Shown piece by piece: positions 23,193 to 36,496 of a stretch of 64,000 nt of DNA (the stretch's first letter is position 1; every line of letters starts with the position of its first letter). A program made the translations under genes and the position numbers. This DNA is from Leucaena leucocephala (taxonomy: Eukaryota > Streptophyta > Magnoliopsida > Fabales > Fabaceae), in assembly GCA_037074615.1 (NCBI GenBank), contig CM073560.1, positions 7,199,501 to 7,263,500 of the forward strand. Direction: 5' to 3'. Under the pieces are notes generated by a model. That model was not told the DNA's origin, ran no database searches, and saw nothing but the letters and a program-made list of their open reading frames with translations.

Positions 23193-26100
23193 TAAAACAT
23201 CCTTACTTTCGTACGTCTTATGGACCATTTGATAGCACTTAGAACCACTTTCAAGGTCACTGAAGTCCAATTTCTCAATCTGGAGTTTTACTCTTATCGA
23301 GTACTGTTCACTATGTAAATTCCAGATGAATGACCTGACTTCGAAACATCATAACTAATTATAGAAAAATCGGAATGAAGTGGTTCAAATTGATACATGA
23401 AGCTAACTCAATTATATTTCAGGGAAAAATAACTCGTTGACCATGCATTGACCAAGTCAACGTCAGTCAACATTACAACTTTACTGTTCATCCAGCGTTT
23501 TTCTCCTGAATCTAGCATTTTGGTCCCAACTTTGATAATTTATATCTCCATGTGTAGACATCCAAATGAGGCATTATATATATCAAATCGAAGATTCGTA
23601 TGTCTACTATTTATCATAAAAATATCATACATTTATTCAACCATTTACTATTCTTAATTATAGATCAAACATCACTGTATCACCACGAGTTACTGTTCAC
23701 AGTGGCAATTTCCAGCAATCAACGTAATATCCTTAAGCATACATTAATCACATATCAATCAAATATGCCAAACAATACCTATTATTAAATAATAAGTTGT
23801 TATACATTAGGGTATGTACAAAATCCTCATATTTCTATTACATCTTTTCCTGCCTGAAATCCGGCAGCATAACCGCTAGGCTTCATCTTTAAAAAGTAAC
23901 TGATCTTGTACTGATTCAGTAATTCCCGTGAGAACTACCATTCTACGTAAGTACCCAGGAAAGACTAGATGAACCGACTAGGTCCACTCACTTCCAGCCT
24001 CCTTAGACAGTACCTACGTACACAGTACGTATCAGCTCCTTTCTTCACTACTGCCATCTTGTCATAATTTCGGCAGCATAACAGCGTCTCTTAAAATTCT
24101 CAAAATTTACTTCGACATAACCTCCCTGTAATGTGTTATTTATTGGGATGAGATTCGGGGGAATCTCAGTAGTAACAACCATAACAATATATGTAATGCA
24201 GTGTGATAGTGCTTGCTTGTGATTGTGTACAGATAAGTATGCTGCGTGCTTCCATACTCAATAACATATGATCATAGCATTGCAGTAGAGCTTCAGACAT
24301 AACATAGATGACAACAATCCAACCAAATAATAGCACATCAAATCACAAAGTCATTACATAAAAGCTAGGATTATTACTACCTGGCTAGCTTAGCAGAACT
24401 CTAGAATCTCTATACTGCTTCCAGCTCCGCCAGAACTTCCTTCCTTTCTTTCTTCCTTTCTCTCTCTCTTTCTTTCTCCTTCTCTCTCTTCTTTCTCTCT
24501 CTTTCTCTTGCAAAACCGTGGGATGATGAAAATGGGAGGGGGAGGGGGTATTTATACTTTTCATGGATGGCATTTCAGTAATTCTTAAGGACTCTGAACT
24601 TGTGGCCACCGTTTTTCCTGGAATTTCCTATTTTCTTTTCCATTTATGACATCATCACCATGACATCATCCAAGGGACACCTCATGAGACACCTAATCTA
24701 TTCACATGGAGAAAATGAAGGTCCAAAAGCCTCTGGAAAAATTCCAGTCCAATCCGGTACGGGCCCGGTCCAATTCCCCAAAAACCTGACTGTTTTTTGA
24801 ATCTAATTTTTCTGAAATGCCATAATAAATCCTCTGACCTTAAATTCAGTATCTGAATTCTTTTTGTCATTAATATTCTTATACAGGGTCTGAACTCCAT
24901 TACAGATCCCTTGCGAAATGACCGAAATACCCTTGGTGCCCTTTCTTGCACTATCTTAACCCTAAGGGTAAAATCGTCATTTTACACTTTTTTGTACCCT
25001 GTCAGGGCATATACTGACTCTGATTAACCTTACCTGTGTATGCCTTGGCGTTTTGGCCTGTCCAAAATGACCAAAATGCCCTTCATTCATCTGTTACTAC
25101 TTAAGACAACACAGGGGCAATTTCGTAATTTTACTCTTTTTTTGGGTTCCACCATACACTGGCCCACCTATCAGTCCAAGGGTCTTACTGGGCCTTTGTT
25201 GGCATCATGTGGCATCTTGCTGGCACCTTTCACGCCATCCAATGCTATCCAGATAAGTCCAGAACTTTATCTGATCACCTCCCCGGTCATCACGCCAACC
25301 GAGTAACTTTACTTCATTGAAAAGTCACTAAAACATTATTTTAATGCCACTTTTTCCCACATATATGTTGGGCTACGTTTTTGGGCCTTGGAATATCATC
25401 TTTGGTCTCTGATCCAACTCAAGTACTCTGATGGCTCAATTCCCAAGGACCATCCCTTGGTAAATTACAAAAATGCCCTCGATTCCTCTTTATTTACTTT
25501 AATGAGTCTAGAGGCATTATTGTCTTTTCACACATTACCAGAGTATCCTCTGACCCTGGTCAACTATCCAGATAACCTTTCTTGACTGTCTCACCTTAGC
25601 CAAATGACCAAAATACCCTTTACTCATTCTTTCACTATTTTATAACATAAGGGCATTTTCGTCATTTTACACCTTTTTTGGGTCACCGACTCCTTTTATC
25701 AGATAAACTGACATACTGAGTCTAGGCATCCCTTTGGCTCATAACATGCATCTGACCAATATCATCTGACCTCATTCAGTCTCAGTTTAAATACTGATAA
25801 ATCTCCCTATCGGATCCCCAGAAGTCACACACTCCCGTCTAAATTTACTAATTTGTGAATAACTTTTTCTACAGGCCTCCTTTTGGTATTCTGTCAATTC
25901 TCTGACATCCGTCTCTATAGGACGCACATTCCTGCATATTTTCACATATATCTAAGGTCTAAGATATCCGATAATAATTTTTATAACTTTTTCATTATCA
26001 GATAAATTTTGGCTATCTGGAGTCCTGATCAAATTCCTGTATTAAGGTGTAGTATCCAGCATCATTTTCTCTATCTACTGGTGAGATTTGGGACTGAAAC

Positions 26101-26507
26101 GCTTCCGGCCAGTGTTAAGCCATTTCTAGTTCATCTTTTCATGATTACACTTTTGCCCCTGGAACTTTTCTTCTTTTCAATTAAGTCCCTTTTATTTGGC
26201 TAAAATTACACTTAAGGACCCCATATTTTTGTCTACTTTTCTTTTTTGGCCTTACACTTTTCATAATTGCACCTAAGTCCTTACGTTTTCCTTCTTTTAC
26301 AATTTAATCCCTTTCTTTGCATAAATGGCCATTATATCCCTAGGGACTTTCACTATTTACATATAAGTCCCTGGATTCTCACTTATTTGCAGTTTAGTCC
26401 CTAGAAACCCTCTGTATATTTTTGGGACTTCTGCTCAAAGGGGTCTGGTAGTCTATCTATTTCATGCTACTTTTTGAGTTTATAGGTCTGAAAATTGGGA
26501 TATTACA
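23193..26507 (-). mobile_element. Solo LTR C2 inside copia A leader
   Basis: 3315 bp flanked by GTTCA (23188-23192 and 26508-26512). It begins TAAAACATCCTTACTTTCG (first G lost) and ends GGGATATTACA. Similar to C1 and C3, with a minus-strand TATAAATACCCCC at about 24545-24560 and repeated AATGACCAAAATACCC-type segments. No reading frame of substance. Confidence 0.82.
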
Positions 26508-26512
26508 GTTCA

Positions 26513-26966
26513 CCATACCCAAACATTCAAGAATAAAAATTCATATTATGTGAAGGGCAATAAATGTTTCAAAACATTCATACATCAGGAAAGGCAGTAT
26601 ATGTTACGATTATGTTATGCTACGACCAGGAAAGGTAATAAATGTTTCAAAACATTCATACAGCAGGAAAGGTAATAAATGTTTCAAAACATTCATACAT
26701 CAAGAAACTTAATTCAGTTTCCTTAGATCCCCATCAATATTAATTGATCAAATCAATTAACATATACCACCGATTTCAGTTTCAATTCGGATTCCATATA
26801 TGTCATACATAAAACGGATTCCCTATATGCCATACATAATTCGGATTCCCTATATGTCATACATAAAAGGTCATACATAATTCACATGCTATCATATGAT
26901 CGGCTAGAAGTCTAACATATATCACATGTATCAACAATCAAACCTAACTTAAACACAAAACGGCAT
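26513..26966 (-). repeat. Copia A leader, distal part with short tandem repeats
   Basis: Contains tandem units of about 45 bp around AGGAAAGGTAATAAATGTTT (26595-26705) and then about 30-bp units around CGGATTCCCTATATG (26786-26870). They lie just downstream of the primer site in the element's reading direction. Confidence 0.6.
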
Positions 26967-26979
26967 GGCTCTGATACCA
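26967..26979 (-). promoter_or_regulatory. Copia A primer binding site
   Basis: Minus strand TGGTATCAGAGCC, one base from the 5' LTR; complementary to the initiator-Met tRNA 3' end. It fixes the element's orientation. Confidence 0.92.
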
Positions 26980-26980
26980 C

Positions 26981-29900
26981 TGAAGGGAATTGTAAGACAC
27001 GCAGCGGAAAAAACTTTAAAAATTTTTCATTCCCTACCAAGATCTACTGAAACATCCTTACTTTCGTACGTCTTAGGGACTATTCAGTAGCATTTAGAAC
27101 CACTTACAAGACTTTGGAAGTCCATTAGCTAAATCTGGAATTTTTACTCTTGGCGAGTTACTGTTCATATGGTATTCCAGATTAGGTGATGAACTTTGAA
27201 AAATCATAATTAATTCTAGAAAAATTTTAATGAAGTGGTTCAAAATTCTACTCCAAGCTAACATCTTGAAGTTTAAGGAAAAAATAATTTCCTAACCAAA
27301 TGCTTAGTCAATTGATTCAGTTTATTCGTTAAATGTTACTGTTCATTTGGTCAAAAATTCTGAAAATCAGATTCTAGTCCCCATCTTTGGAAAATCGGTT
27401 CTCTTTGTACAGACATCGAAATAAGATGTTCTTGGTGTCAAAATGAAGTTTGACCTATTAACTAAATGTTTGTAAAATTTCATACATTTATTCTATCATT
27501 TACTATTTTTCATTACATCATATATATTGTTGCTTAAACTGGTCATACAGCATCCTTACGTGCAACAAATCTTCACATAACATCATATAACATTTACATT
27601 GACCAATCCCTAACTCCTCTTCATGCTTCTTCATCCTATTTCCTCATTCATAAACCTGTTGGGATTGGGATTACATGGACGGGGTGAGATTTCTGGGGAA
27701 ATCTCAGTAGCAAACAATACCAAACAATGCATGTATTAAATTACTTGTGCTTGCTTGTGAAAGTGTTACCATAGTGTAATGAGCATGCTTCCATGTATCA
27801 TACGAAATACATTTGGCCAAAATAATCATAGAAACAGAGCTTCAATCATATACACATATGCACACAATTCAACAAAGTCATAGCACAATCAAGCATAACA
27901 TTTAACACATACAAGTTTAGGGTAAGTTTACTACCTTATTGCTTTACTTCTTTCCACTTTAACTTTGCTTCTTCCTTCTTACTTTTACTTGGTGTGTGGC
28001 TGCCTCTTTGGAGTCTACAATCACACCCTAACATCGCATAATCATCCATTCATTATAATCTAACTTTCTTGAACATCAAACTTACTTTAACTTAACATAA
28101 CTTCCTTTAATCTTTACCAATTGACTTGGCCTTTGAATCAATTGATGTCTTGACCTTACCCTACACAATTTGGCCTTTTGAATCCATTTATGAACTTAAA
28201 ATAATCAAATTCCAGCAAGTATGCACTGTTCTGGACAGAATTTACAAAACACACATAATTCATTCAAAAATTCCCATCTTAATTCCATTGCTTCCCATAC
28301 TTGTTTCTCTACTTTACCCCACACAACTTTTCAATTTAAAACCATTGGAAGCATCAAAATCATGAAATTCAAATTACGGTTCATACGAGTGAACAGTAAC
28401 AGAGAAGAATTCCAAACATTATAACTTTCAATTCCAATGCTTCCAAGGTTCAAAACCTATCCAATCCTACACAAAATCATCATATAAACTCAATGGAAGC
28501 ATTAAATCATTGAAATTCCATCTCCTTCTATCATGAACAGTGCAAACCGAAATATTTAATCCATGGCAAAGTCAAGAATATCAACTTGATTCAACAACCA
28601 ATCATCTAGCTAGCTTGTTTAAGCTTTAATCTCACAACTCTAACTTTAATCTCTTCTTTCTCCTTTCATCTAAGGTTTTAGACAGCATATAAATCTTAGA
28701 GAAAACTCATCTTTCTTCCATGAAAACCCTAAGTTCAAGCTCCCAAATCAAAGGAAAATAAGCTAGGATAGATTACTAACCTTTAATCTCTAGCTTACTT
28801 GAACTTTGGCCTTTGAATTCTTCTTTGTCTTGGCTTGAGTTTTCATTTTGCAAGAGGTTCCCCAAGGGTTCTTGTTGCCACGGTTTTGAGAAGAATTGGT
28901 GGGGTATTTATAGGCAAACTCCATGGAAAATGAAAGGCCAAGATCATTTTGTGCACTATTTGATCTAATGGCTAAGATTTAATCTTGGATTTTCTTTTCT
29001 TTCTTAATTATGACATCACCTTCATGACATCACCAAAGGGACACCCAATCATTCACATGGCGAAATTGAAGGGAGAAGAAGTCTCTGGAAAAATTCCAGT
29101 TCAGTCTGGTACCGGCTCGGTCTGATTCCCAGAAAACCAAACTGTTTTCTGAATCTAATTTTTCTGAGATTCCATAATATGCTTTCTGACCTTAACTCCA
29201 GTATCCGGATTCTTTCTATCATTGACATTCTTATATTGGGTCTAAACTTAATTACAGATCCCTTGAGAAATGACCAAAATACCCTTGGTGCCCTTTCTTG
29301 CACTACATTGACCCTAAGGGTATAATCATCATTTCACACCTCTTTGTACCCTGTCAGGGCATATACTGACTTGGACTAACCCTTCATGTACCTGCCCTGG
29401 CGTTTTGGCCCTTCTAAAATGACCAGAATGCCCTTCATTCACCTATTACTCCTTAGGGCAACACAGGGGCATTTTCGTAATTTCGCACTTTTTCGGGGTT
29501 CCTCCCGACACTGGCCCACCTATCAGTCCAATGATTTTATTGGGCCTTCTTGACGCCACCTGTTCTTTTGGGTCTCTGAGTTAAGTCATCTGGGCTCATT
29601 TAGTCCCAGTTCATTTACTGCTAAATCTCCCTATCGGATCCCAAGAGCTCACAAACTCCCGTCTAAATTCACTAAAAAGTGAATAATTTTTTCTACATAA
29701 CTCCTTTCGGGATTCTGTCAGTTTCCTGACCTCTGGCTTCACAGGACGCACATTCCTTTAACTTTTCACTCATATCTGAGGTCAAGGAGATCTGATAAAA
29801 ATTTTAGATAACTTTCTGACTATCAGATAAATTTCAGCTATCTGAAACTCTGATAAAATTCCTGTATTAAGCCAGATTAACCAGCATCATTTCCTATATC

Positions 29901-31830
29901 TACTGGTAGTTTGGGACTGAAATGCTTTCGGGCAGTCTAAACCACTTCTAGCTCAACTTTCTTTAATTACCATTTGGCCCCTGGAAACTTTTCTTCTTTT
30001 TAATTAAGTCCTTCAAATTTGGCCAAAATTACACTTAAAGACCCCACGTTTTTGTCTACTTTCTCTTTTGGCCTTAAAGCTTTTATAATTTTACCTAAGT
30101 CCTTGCATTTTATTCCTTTTTCAATTTAATCCCTTTCTTTACATGAATGGCCACAAATTTCTTAGAAAATCTCACATATATTACGTACAAACTGTACATA
30201 TAAATCAGTATAGAAAATTAGGGGTATTACATCTACCGAGTGTGTTCAAGTCAAGGAGTAAGAAGTGTTACCTTCGGTATTCGAATTATGGTCGCAACCT
30301 TAATATCTTCTCGTCGCGACTAGTCGTCTCTGGAGTTTTTAGTCGCGACGTCCTCAGCTTCTCGTCGCGACATGTCATCTCTAGAGTTGTCAGTCACGAC
30401 ATCCTCTGCTTCTACTCGCGATTGGAAGTCTCTTGTCGATCTTTCAACGTTCAAGATACCTATATGGTCGTGACCTCAGTATCTCCTCGTCGTAACTGGT
30501 AGTCTCTTTTCGATCATGAGAAGTCGACGACTCAGATCGGCTTCCTCTACCGGTATCCACATGTCTTGTCCCTCTAAGGCTTTCTCAAGAATCTGTCCTC
30601 ACCGTCTCTATTTTGCCCATTTCTTAACTGCAAACCTTTTGCACTCTCCTTGTCACTCATAATTTGATAAGAAACTAATTAAATAAATATGGTTTATATT
30701 AAATCCATCCCACAGATTTAATTCACCTATTCATTTAATTTAAAATAAAGATAAGACAGAATTATATTTGATTTATTCTCATAAATCAAATTTGAGATAT
30801 CATATCAATTTAAATTTCAAATTCAAAAGTGATAGAGATTTAATTTATCCTTATAAATTAAATCTTGCAAATATCTCTTATATTATATATAATATATATA
30901 CGAATTTATATATATAAATATATACATCCACCCTAGATTATTCATTGAATCTGGACATGTCTTAGATTCAATGAATCTGGACATCATAGCTTGTGTTGGG
31001 CTATTTTGTGTGTGACCCTGTAGGCCCGTATGAAGTTGGCAGTAGGCTAGTTACTATACTGACCCACAAGTCATGAGCGATCTCTAGCAAGACATCACGA
31101 CTACCCAAATCATATGAGGATTGATGAGCGATGTTACCTTCCATACAACCATATCACGTCCCTTTTGTCACACGACATTTTGGTCATAGATGAGGCATGG
31201 AGAACGTCATCCTCCTGTTCCTGACCGTTACTTTCTCGATCCCTGAGTAGTCTGACTATAGAAATTGAACTACCTTTCCATTACAGTATGGCCATACATT
31301 TCTCAGACTCACTCATCGAGGGGCCTAGTAATATCTCTCTACGAATGTGAGGGACAAATCCCATCTTGACCATTCACATTCCTCCGCATGAAAAACCACT
31401 AAGCCCGAATATAGTCTTTATGATCACTCGGTCAAAAGTGACTTTTGACTAGGTCAAAGCTGAGTGTTTGTCATGTAGGAATCCATGATGATCTCAGGTC
31501 AAAGGGCATAGTGACATGGTTTGTATATGAGAGAAGCTTATGACTTAACCCATGCAGCTCTCTCATAGCGGGTTAGTCCAACACCTTGTACTTTTTCATG
31601 TGCCTATGACTTTGATTTATATCTCTATGCATCTTCAAAGTCATACTGGTCTTATTTCATCTCTAATCCCGCATAGATGACCGACCTGGTACATTTAGGA
31701 TAAGATCATGAGTTATCCAAGGATAGTCATCACAGTAAACATGCAAATAATATGATAATATAATTAAGAAATTCATAAATCAACAATGTTCACAATACAA
31801 TGATTGGCCCCTAGGGTACAATTTCCAACA
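26981..31830 (-). repeat. Copia A 5' LTR, split by solo LTR C3
   Basis: LTR parts 26981-27047 and 30237-31830. Compared with the 3' LTR it lacks about 118 bp after 30660 (between CAT repeats) and about 40 bp near 30560. Total LTR sequence is about 1.66 kb. Confidence 0.9.
27048..30231 (-). mobile_element. Solo LTR C3 inside copia A 5' LTR
   Basis: 3184 bp, flanked by TCTAC (27043-27047 and 30232-30236). It begins TGAAACATCCTTACTTTCG like C2 and ends GGGGTATTACA. Minus-strand TATA motif at about 28896-28910. Same family and orientation as C1 and C2. No gene. Confidence 0.83.
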
Positions 31831-31835
31831 ATAAC

Positions 31836-32268
31836 GCAAACCGACAAGTATTTGTGCATAATAATTTACGGTTAGACATGATAACCGTTATATATTATGT
31901 TTATATTTGAATTCAAAAAAATAAAAATATGAGTTAACATTTCTACATATACAACCGTAAAAGAAAACATATAAACTATTTAACAGTTCTTACGTAGAAC
32001 TGTTGTGTATATTAATAGTTGACAGTTGTTATGCCATAACCTTCTATAATATTCAAACGATATATCTTTTTATTCCTCATTCGGCACAATAACCAACTAA
32101 CTTTAAGATTGATTCACCAACTTCTAATGTGTTCTGTTGGTTTGAAGGTATTGATTCCACTCTATTTAATAAACTCGTTTTTTCCTATGTTTCTTTTATT
32201 TTTCTCGCTAACTAGGGTAATCGTTTTCTTCTCTCTCAGCTGCTTCGACATGAGAAGCTAGAGAGCTC
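31836..32268. repeat. End of copy 1 duplicated flank
   Basis: Collinear with about 63250-63678 of the intact copy. It contains the same ATG-AGA-(A/C)GC-TAG as the remnant at 63656. Homology stops at the CACTA terminus. Confidence 0.85.
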
Positions 32269-32974
32269 CACTACTATAAAAAAGTTGTATAACGGCAGTT
32301 AAAAGTGACATTTCACGATAGTTTTTTGACCGGCGTGAATTCTATTACCGTTGTAACCGTAAAACCGCCGTTAAATGTATTACTTTAACGGCGATTTTAA
32401 ACAAACCACCATTATATATTTAGAATTTTATGGTGGTTTACAATAAAACCGCCCATACAGTTTAATCATATAACATCGATTTTTATGTTAACTGTCGTTA
32501 CAACTACACTTGTAATGGCGATTCTAAGAAAAACCGATGTTAAAGGTTTAATTTTTTTTGCATTTTCTTTCAATATTTCTATCTATACCTCTCTATATTT
32601 TCCATAATGAAGACAGACTATAGGCAACAAAGTAAGTAAGCAATGAAAAAATCTAAATTAAATGTCAATATATAGTAATAATTAATTCGAATTCTTATTG
32701 TACAATCATACATAAATAGATATTGTACAATTATATATACACACAAAATGAATGCTTGATTAAGGCAAGTTCTCTAGCCTAGTTTTTGCCAAAGCTTCTA
32801 TTATTGAGTGGATTTGATCCTCCTCAAAGCTCTTTTAATTATGCTTGAACATATGCAAGTTAGAAATAACATGTAAATACATACCATATATGATAAATTG
32901 AAAAAGTCTAAATATTGATCACTTCATACCTCATATAATCTATATGTGATCTCTATCTCAATGATCTCATACAT

Positions 32975-33370
32975 ATATCAGATTATATAATATCTGTATA
33001 CTGCAGGTTGATGATGGTACTAACAAAATGAAAAAACACAAAGCACATTAGTGACTAAAACTAAAAAATTGAAACTTAATTATTTGAAAAGTACTTACTC
33101 GAGGATAAATCCATAAAGGTTTAGGACGACCAAGATGGCCTCTGACCAAGTTGAAGCCTTGCACAACCCTATCTCCAATTAAAAAAAATATCATATAACT
33201 TACTAAATTTTATGTTAACAAATCTATGAAGAAAAACTCACATGTTGACTATGGATAAAATCTCGGTATCTAGCCGCCCAAACAACGAATCAAACCAGTA
33301 TACCACATTAGCTTTAGGGGCTATGACAAGCAGAGTCCAATGAGTACTACAAAATATGAACAATATTATA
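32975..33370 (-). pseudogene. Ulp1-like (C48) protease domain remnant of CACTA element
   Basis: Minus strand 33240-33350 reads THWTLLVIAPKANVVYWFDS, the His-containing HW block and aspartate region of Ulp1/SENP-like cysteine proteases that plant CACTA and MULE elements often carry. A further piece at 33100-33190 reads VQGFNLVRGHLGRPKPLW, and QPAVYRYYII at about 32985-33020 sits where the family has its catalytic Q...C region, apparently without the cysteine. Introns or gaps separate the pieces. Confidence 0.6.
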
Positions 33371-34479
33371 TATGAATGTAAAGTAATATGTATGAGTGTG
33401 TGCCAAATACTTATCCTTTAATGTAAGGTGTAAAATATATCTTCCTCCTGATGCGGGTCATAATGTCGACCATGTACATAATCCTCGAGCTCCTATTGGT
33501 GCATATCTCTTGTACATATTGAGGACACATAGGCCATATGTGTCTCCTTTTGCTTCTTCCAGGTATCTTCAATAGAAGTGGCTATTGTTAATAAAGAAAG
33601 GAGTCAGTAATGAGTGAATGGTTAAACATAAAGTATTAAAATAAAGTTGCAACCTTCTATATGGCATACTGGATGATAATTCAATCCAGCTCCTAAAAAT
33701 TGAAGAATTACACTATGTCATTCCTGTCCAGGGTGAATTTGTAAATCTCCTGTGTGGTCAAAATCCTAGACAGAATTGTGAAACTAAGTGTTTCCTCAAA
33801 TCCTGATGTCATATCGTGGAGCATTGATAAAGCAAAATATTTTGAGGTATGAGCTTGTCTACTTTTGCCCTCTGAACCTTGGGTTTCTGTGGTGCCTTTT
33901 CTAGTTCTGGGCCCTTTTGGATTTTCTTCTTCGGCACCTTCTCTAGCACCGGGTCTGGTGTGACATGCTTTCTCAATTTGATCAGATATGTTGGCCACAT
34001 AATATACTATCATGGAGTTTGCTCCAATATTTTAACCTCGTCAGTGGAGTAAGGAATCGGTGTAGTGCCTATATGGTTCTTTATGCACTCTACCGTGACC
34101 TTGATTGTGCCATTAGGAATTGGCATTTGGTGAAGTGTTCGAGCATTCTGGTACACTATAACATGAGTAACAAAGGATGTAGTCCCTTGATCTATCACAA
34201 TGGAGAGTGCACTTCTTCTTCGAGAGGCAGAGCCAAAAAAGTCTTTGCATATGACTCATTTAGGGGCCCCTCTCACTCGACCTGGGTAGTCAGGGGTCCC
34301 AATAGCTGTCTCTAGGATGTCCATTCCTTTTTCAAGAACTAAATACCCTTGGGGTGCCTATTTCTCTAGTGCATCCTACAACATATACAAGTTACCAAGT
34401 TAAATGAACTGAAGAGCAAGTAATAGAATATAAATTCTTAGTTTTTAAATTAGTTACTCACAATCCTTTCCACAATTAT

Positions 34480-35345
34480 AGCAACCTCTAGAGTGATATA
34501 TTATCCCTTCTTCACCCTCACAGCCTTCCAATTTTGTTAGCGAGATGAACGCTGGATGCAGTTGCTAAGGAAGTAGGGTCTGATGCAGTTGTTCTTTCCG
34601 CAGCCTCTAACTACTCTTGCATCATTTTCCTCTCAAGGACACTATACCCCCCTTGAAACATATAGTGCTGATACACTTTCTTTTTAGCTATTTCTTGATT
34701 TCTCTTACAAATAGCCTATGAAAATGAAACAAAGTTAGGTTAGTTGATTAAAATATACATTCATTACTAACTAATTAAAATGTAAGTTAATTAAAACCTT
34801 ATAAGTAGTCCCTTCCCACAGTGGATGAAACAATGTGCAAGCTTTGTCACTAACATTGGGGTATGTGTCCTTCATATGCTCCCCCATCTTGTTGCCTTAG
34901 AGGTAGTTCTTTGCAAAGTTCAACTTAAAGTCCCTCCATCGTTCATCGCATTGCTTTAAGATGCAATGCTTCATGCTTACAGTGGCAGGAATGTCAAAAT
35001 TTTGCTACGTAGAAGTACAAAAAACATATAAAATGAAGTTGCAATAAGGTACAAAAATTATGAAGAGCTATATTAGATAGGTGGAACATAGAATTAAAAA
35101 TGTACTAAAATGTCCTCTCAAATCATATCCATGTCTTTTTGGTCGACCGACTTTCAGTTGGGGTTCACAATGCTAATATTAGAATGCACTATGTGGATGA
35201 CATAGCTATTCAACGCTGGCCATTTTTGACTAGTTGCCTTCATGTCAGCTTCAAACTCAACAGGCAACCTCATGGAATTTAACCCCTCATCTGTCATAGA
35301 GACCCATTTCATACGGGTCGGGCCTCTTCCTCTTTTCTTCCTAGA
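34480..35345 (-). pseudogene. Plant En/Spm-type transposase (PF03004-like) remnant
   Basis: Minus strand from 35340: RGRGPTRMKWVSMTDEG, then a segment ending SIVNPN followed by KSVDQKDMDMI and EDILVHF, each separated by TGA where the family has tryptophan. Next come CDERWRDFKLNFAKNYL, TYPNVSDKACTLFHPLWEG and the ICKRNQEIAKKK block. This order matches the transposase family found in CACTA elements. Two Trp-to-stop changes and introns leave no usable frame. Confidence 0.65.
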
Positions 35346-36058
35346 TTGACCAGAGCCTAAACCTGGTCCTAAGCATATGGAGTAATCTGATATAATATGC
35401 CAGATTTTTTAATTCAAAATAGTTTACCAGAGAATGAATGCATGAAAAATAGTTCACTAACAATATAATAGTTCAACTAACACCACACATAAATATGCTC
35501 AATTTTTTAGTAACAAAATAGTTGATTCAGTTTTTCAGCAACGAAACACCCAATATTTCATAGCATACATAAACATATATATGAATAAAACTTATTTGGT
35601 TATTCAGCAACAAAACACCCAAAACTCCATAACCCACTTCAGTCAATCACCTGCGAACATACCCACAGTGTGACATTTACAGGCCACAAAATAATGAAGT
35701 TAAATGGTGACTTACAGCTTTCTGAACGACGTTTACAACGATGATGGAGTCACCAAAATCAGTTAGAAAATGACAAAAAATGCCTTTTGTCCAAATCTGT
35801 GGTGGTAGGGCAGAGAACGGGATCACAAGCGATTATGTGAAAAGTAAGTTTGAAACTCGCCGCGGATTAGGTTTAGTAAATTGTTTGAATTTTATGGAAG
35901 TTTAATCAAAAATTGCCGTTAAATATACTTATTACAGTGGTTGTTAATAAAACCGTTGTAACAAGTCTGACAGTGAAGATTTTATACGGTGGTTGTTTTA
36001 TAACTACTGTTACAAGTGTATGTAACGATGACTTTAATAAAAACCACTGTAAAAAGAT

Positions 36059-36496
36059 TTGATTCTAACCTATGTATATATATATTTGAAGATAACACAT
36101 TATCTTGAATCCAATAAATTAGACAGTAAGCCAGTATGCCAACAATATTTAGTAATTTATTGTATTTTCAATTTATTGGATAAATTAGATTTCTTAATAT
36201 TTTTTCTCAAAATATGCGCACTTCAATTTCAATTTCATTTAAGGTATTGATCAATTTCAATTGCTGAACGCATGCGCAGCTAATTAAATAAGGTAAAATT
36301 AATGTATTAATTTGTTGAGCTTTAAGTAAATTGATCGGAACAATAATAATTAACTTTAGAAAATATTCTATTTTGACTATTCCTTACAAAATATTGTATC
36401 AAACTATTCTTTACATTTTACAAAAATCTATCACAGCCGCACGCCAAGTGTCAAAAAGTATCAAAAAAAGGAGATGAACAAAAGGTATGAAGCCTT
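36059..36496. other. AT-rich spacer
   Basis: No gene or clear repeat boundary is seen between the CACTA subterminal repeats and the end of the zipper frame. Confidence 0.4.

Larger units (their letters stand above)
14058..31830 (-). mobile_element. Copia A: large nested Ty1/copia retrotransposon
   Basis: 17,773 bp between the duplicated ATAAC sites 14053-14057 and 31831-31835. The occupied position in the other copy is continuous (about 63245). It reads on the minus strand: 5' LTR on the right, primer site 26967-26979, gag from 22430, pol to 15886, polypurine tract 15872-15883, 3' LTR on the left. Three solo LTRs of one unrelated family are nested in it. Without them it is about 8.7 kb. Its LTRs begin TGTTGGAAATT and end AATTCCCTTCA on the minus strand. 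Stops and motif changes make it non-functional. Confidence 0.95.
32269..36058 (-). mobile_element. CACTA (En/Spm) element with decayed transposase genes
   Basis: The left end CACTACTATAAAAAAG begins exactly where homology to the other gene copy stops. Subterminal AACGGCGGTTTT- and AACCACCAT-like repeats occur at 32290-32530 and again at about 35900-36055. The coding remnants between them read on the minus strand. The right CACTA end and target duplication could not be found, so the right limit is approximate, and the element may be truncated. Confidence 0.7.

Noticed and set aside
30143..30502. 119-codon ORF
   Set aside because: Starts in solo LTR C3 and continues into the copia A LTR minisatellite, so it crosses an insertion boundary.
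33708..34198. Overlapping ORFs of about 60-116 codons on both strands
   Set aside because: They sit in the decayed coding part of the CACTA element; none keeps a recognisable domain in full.
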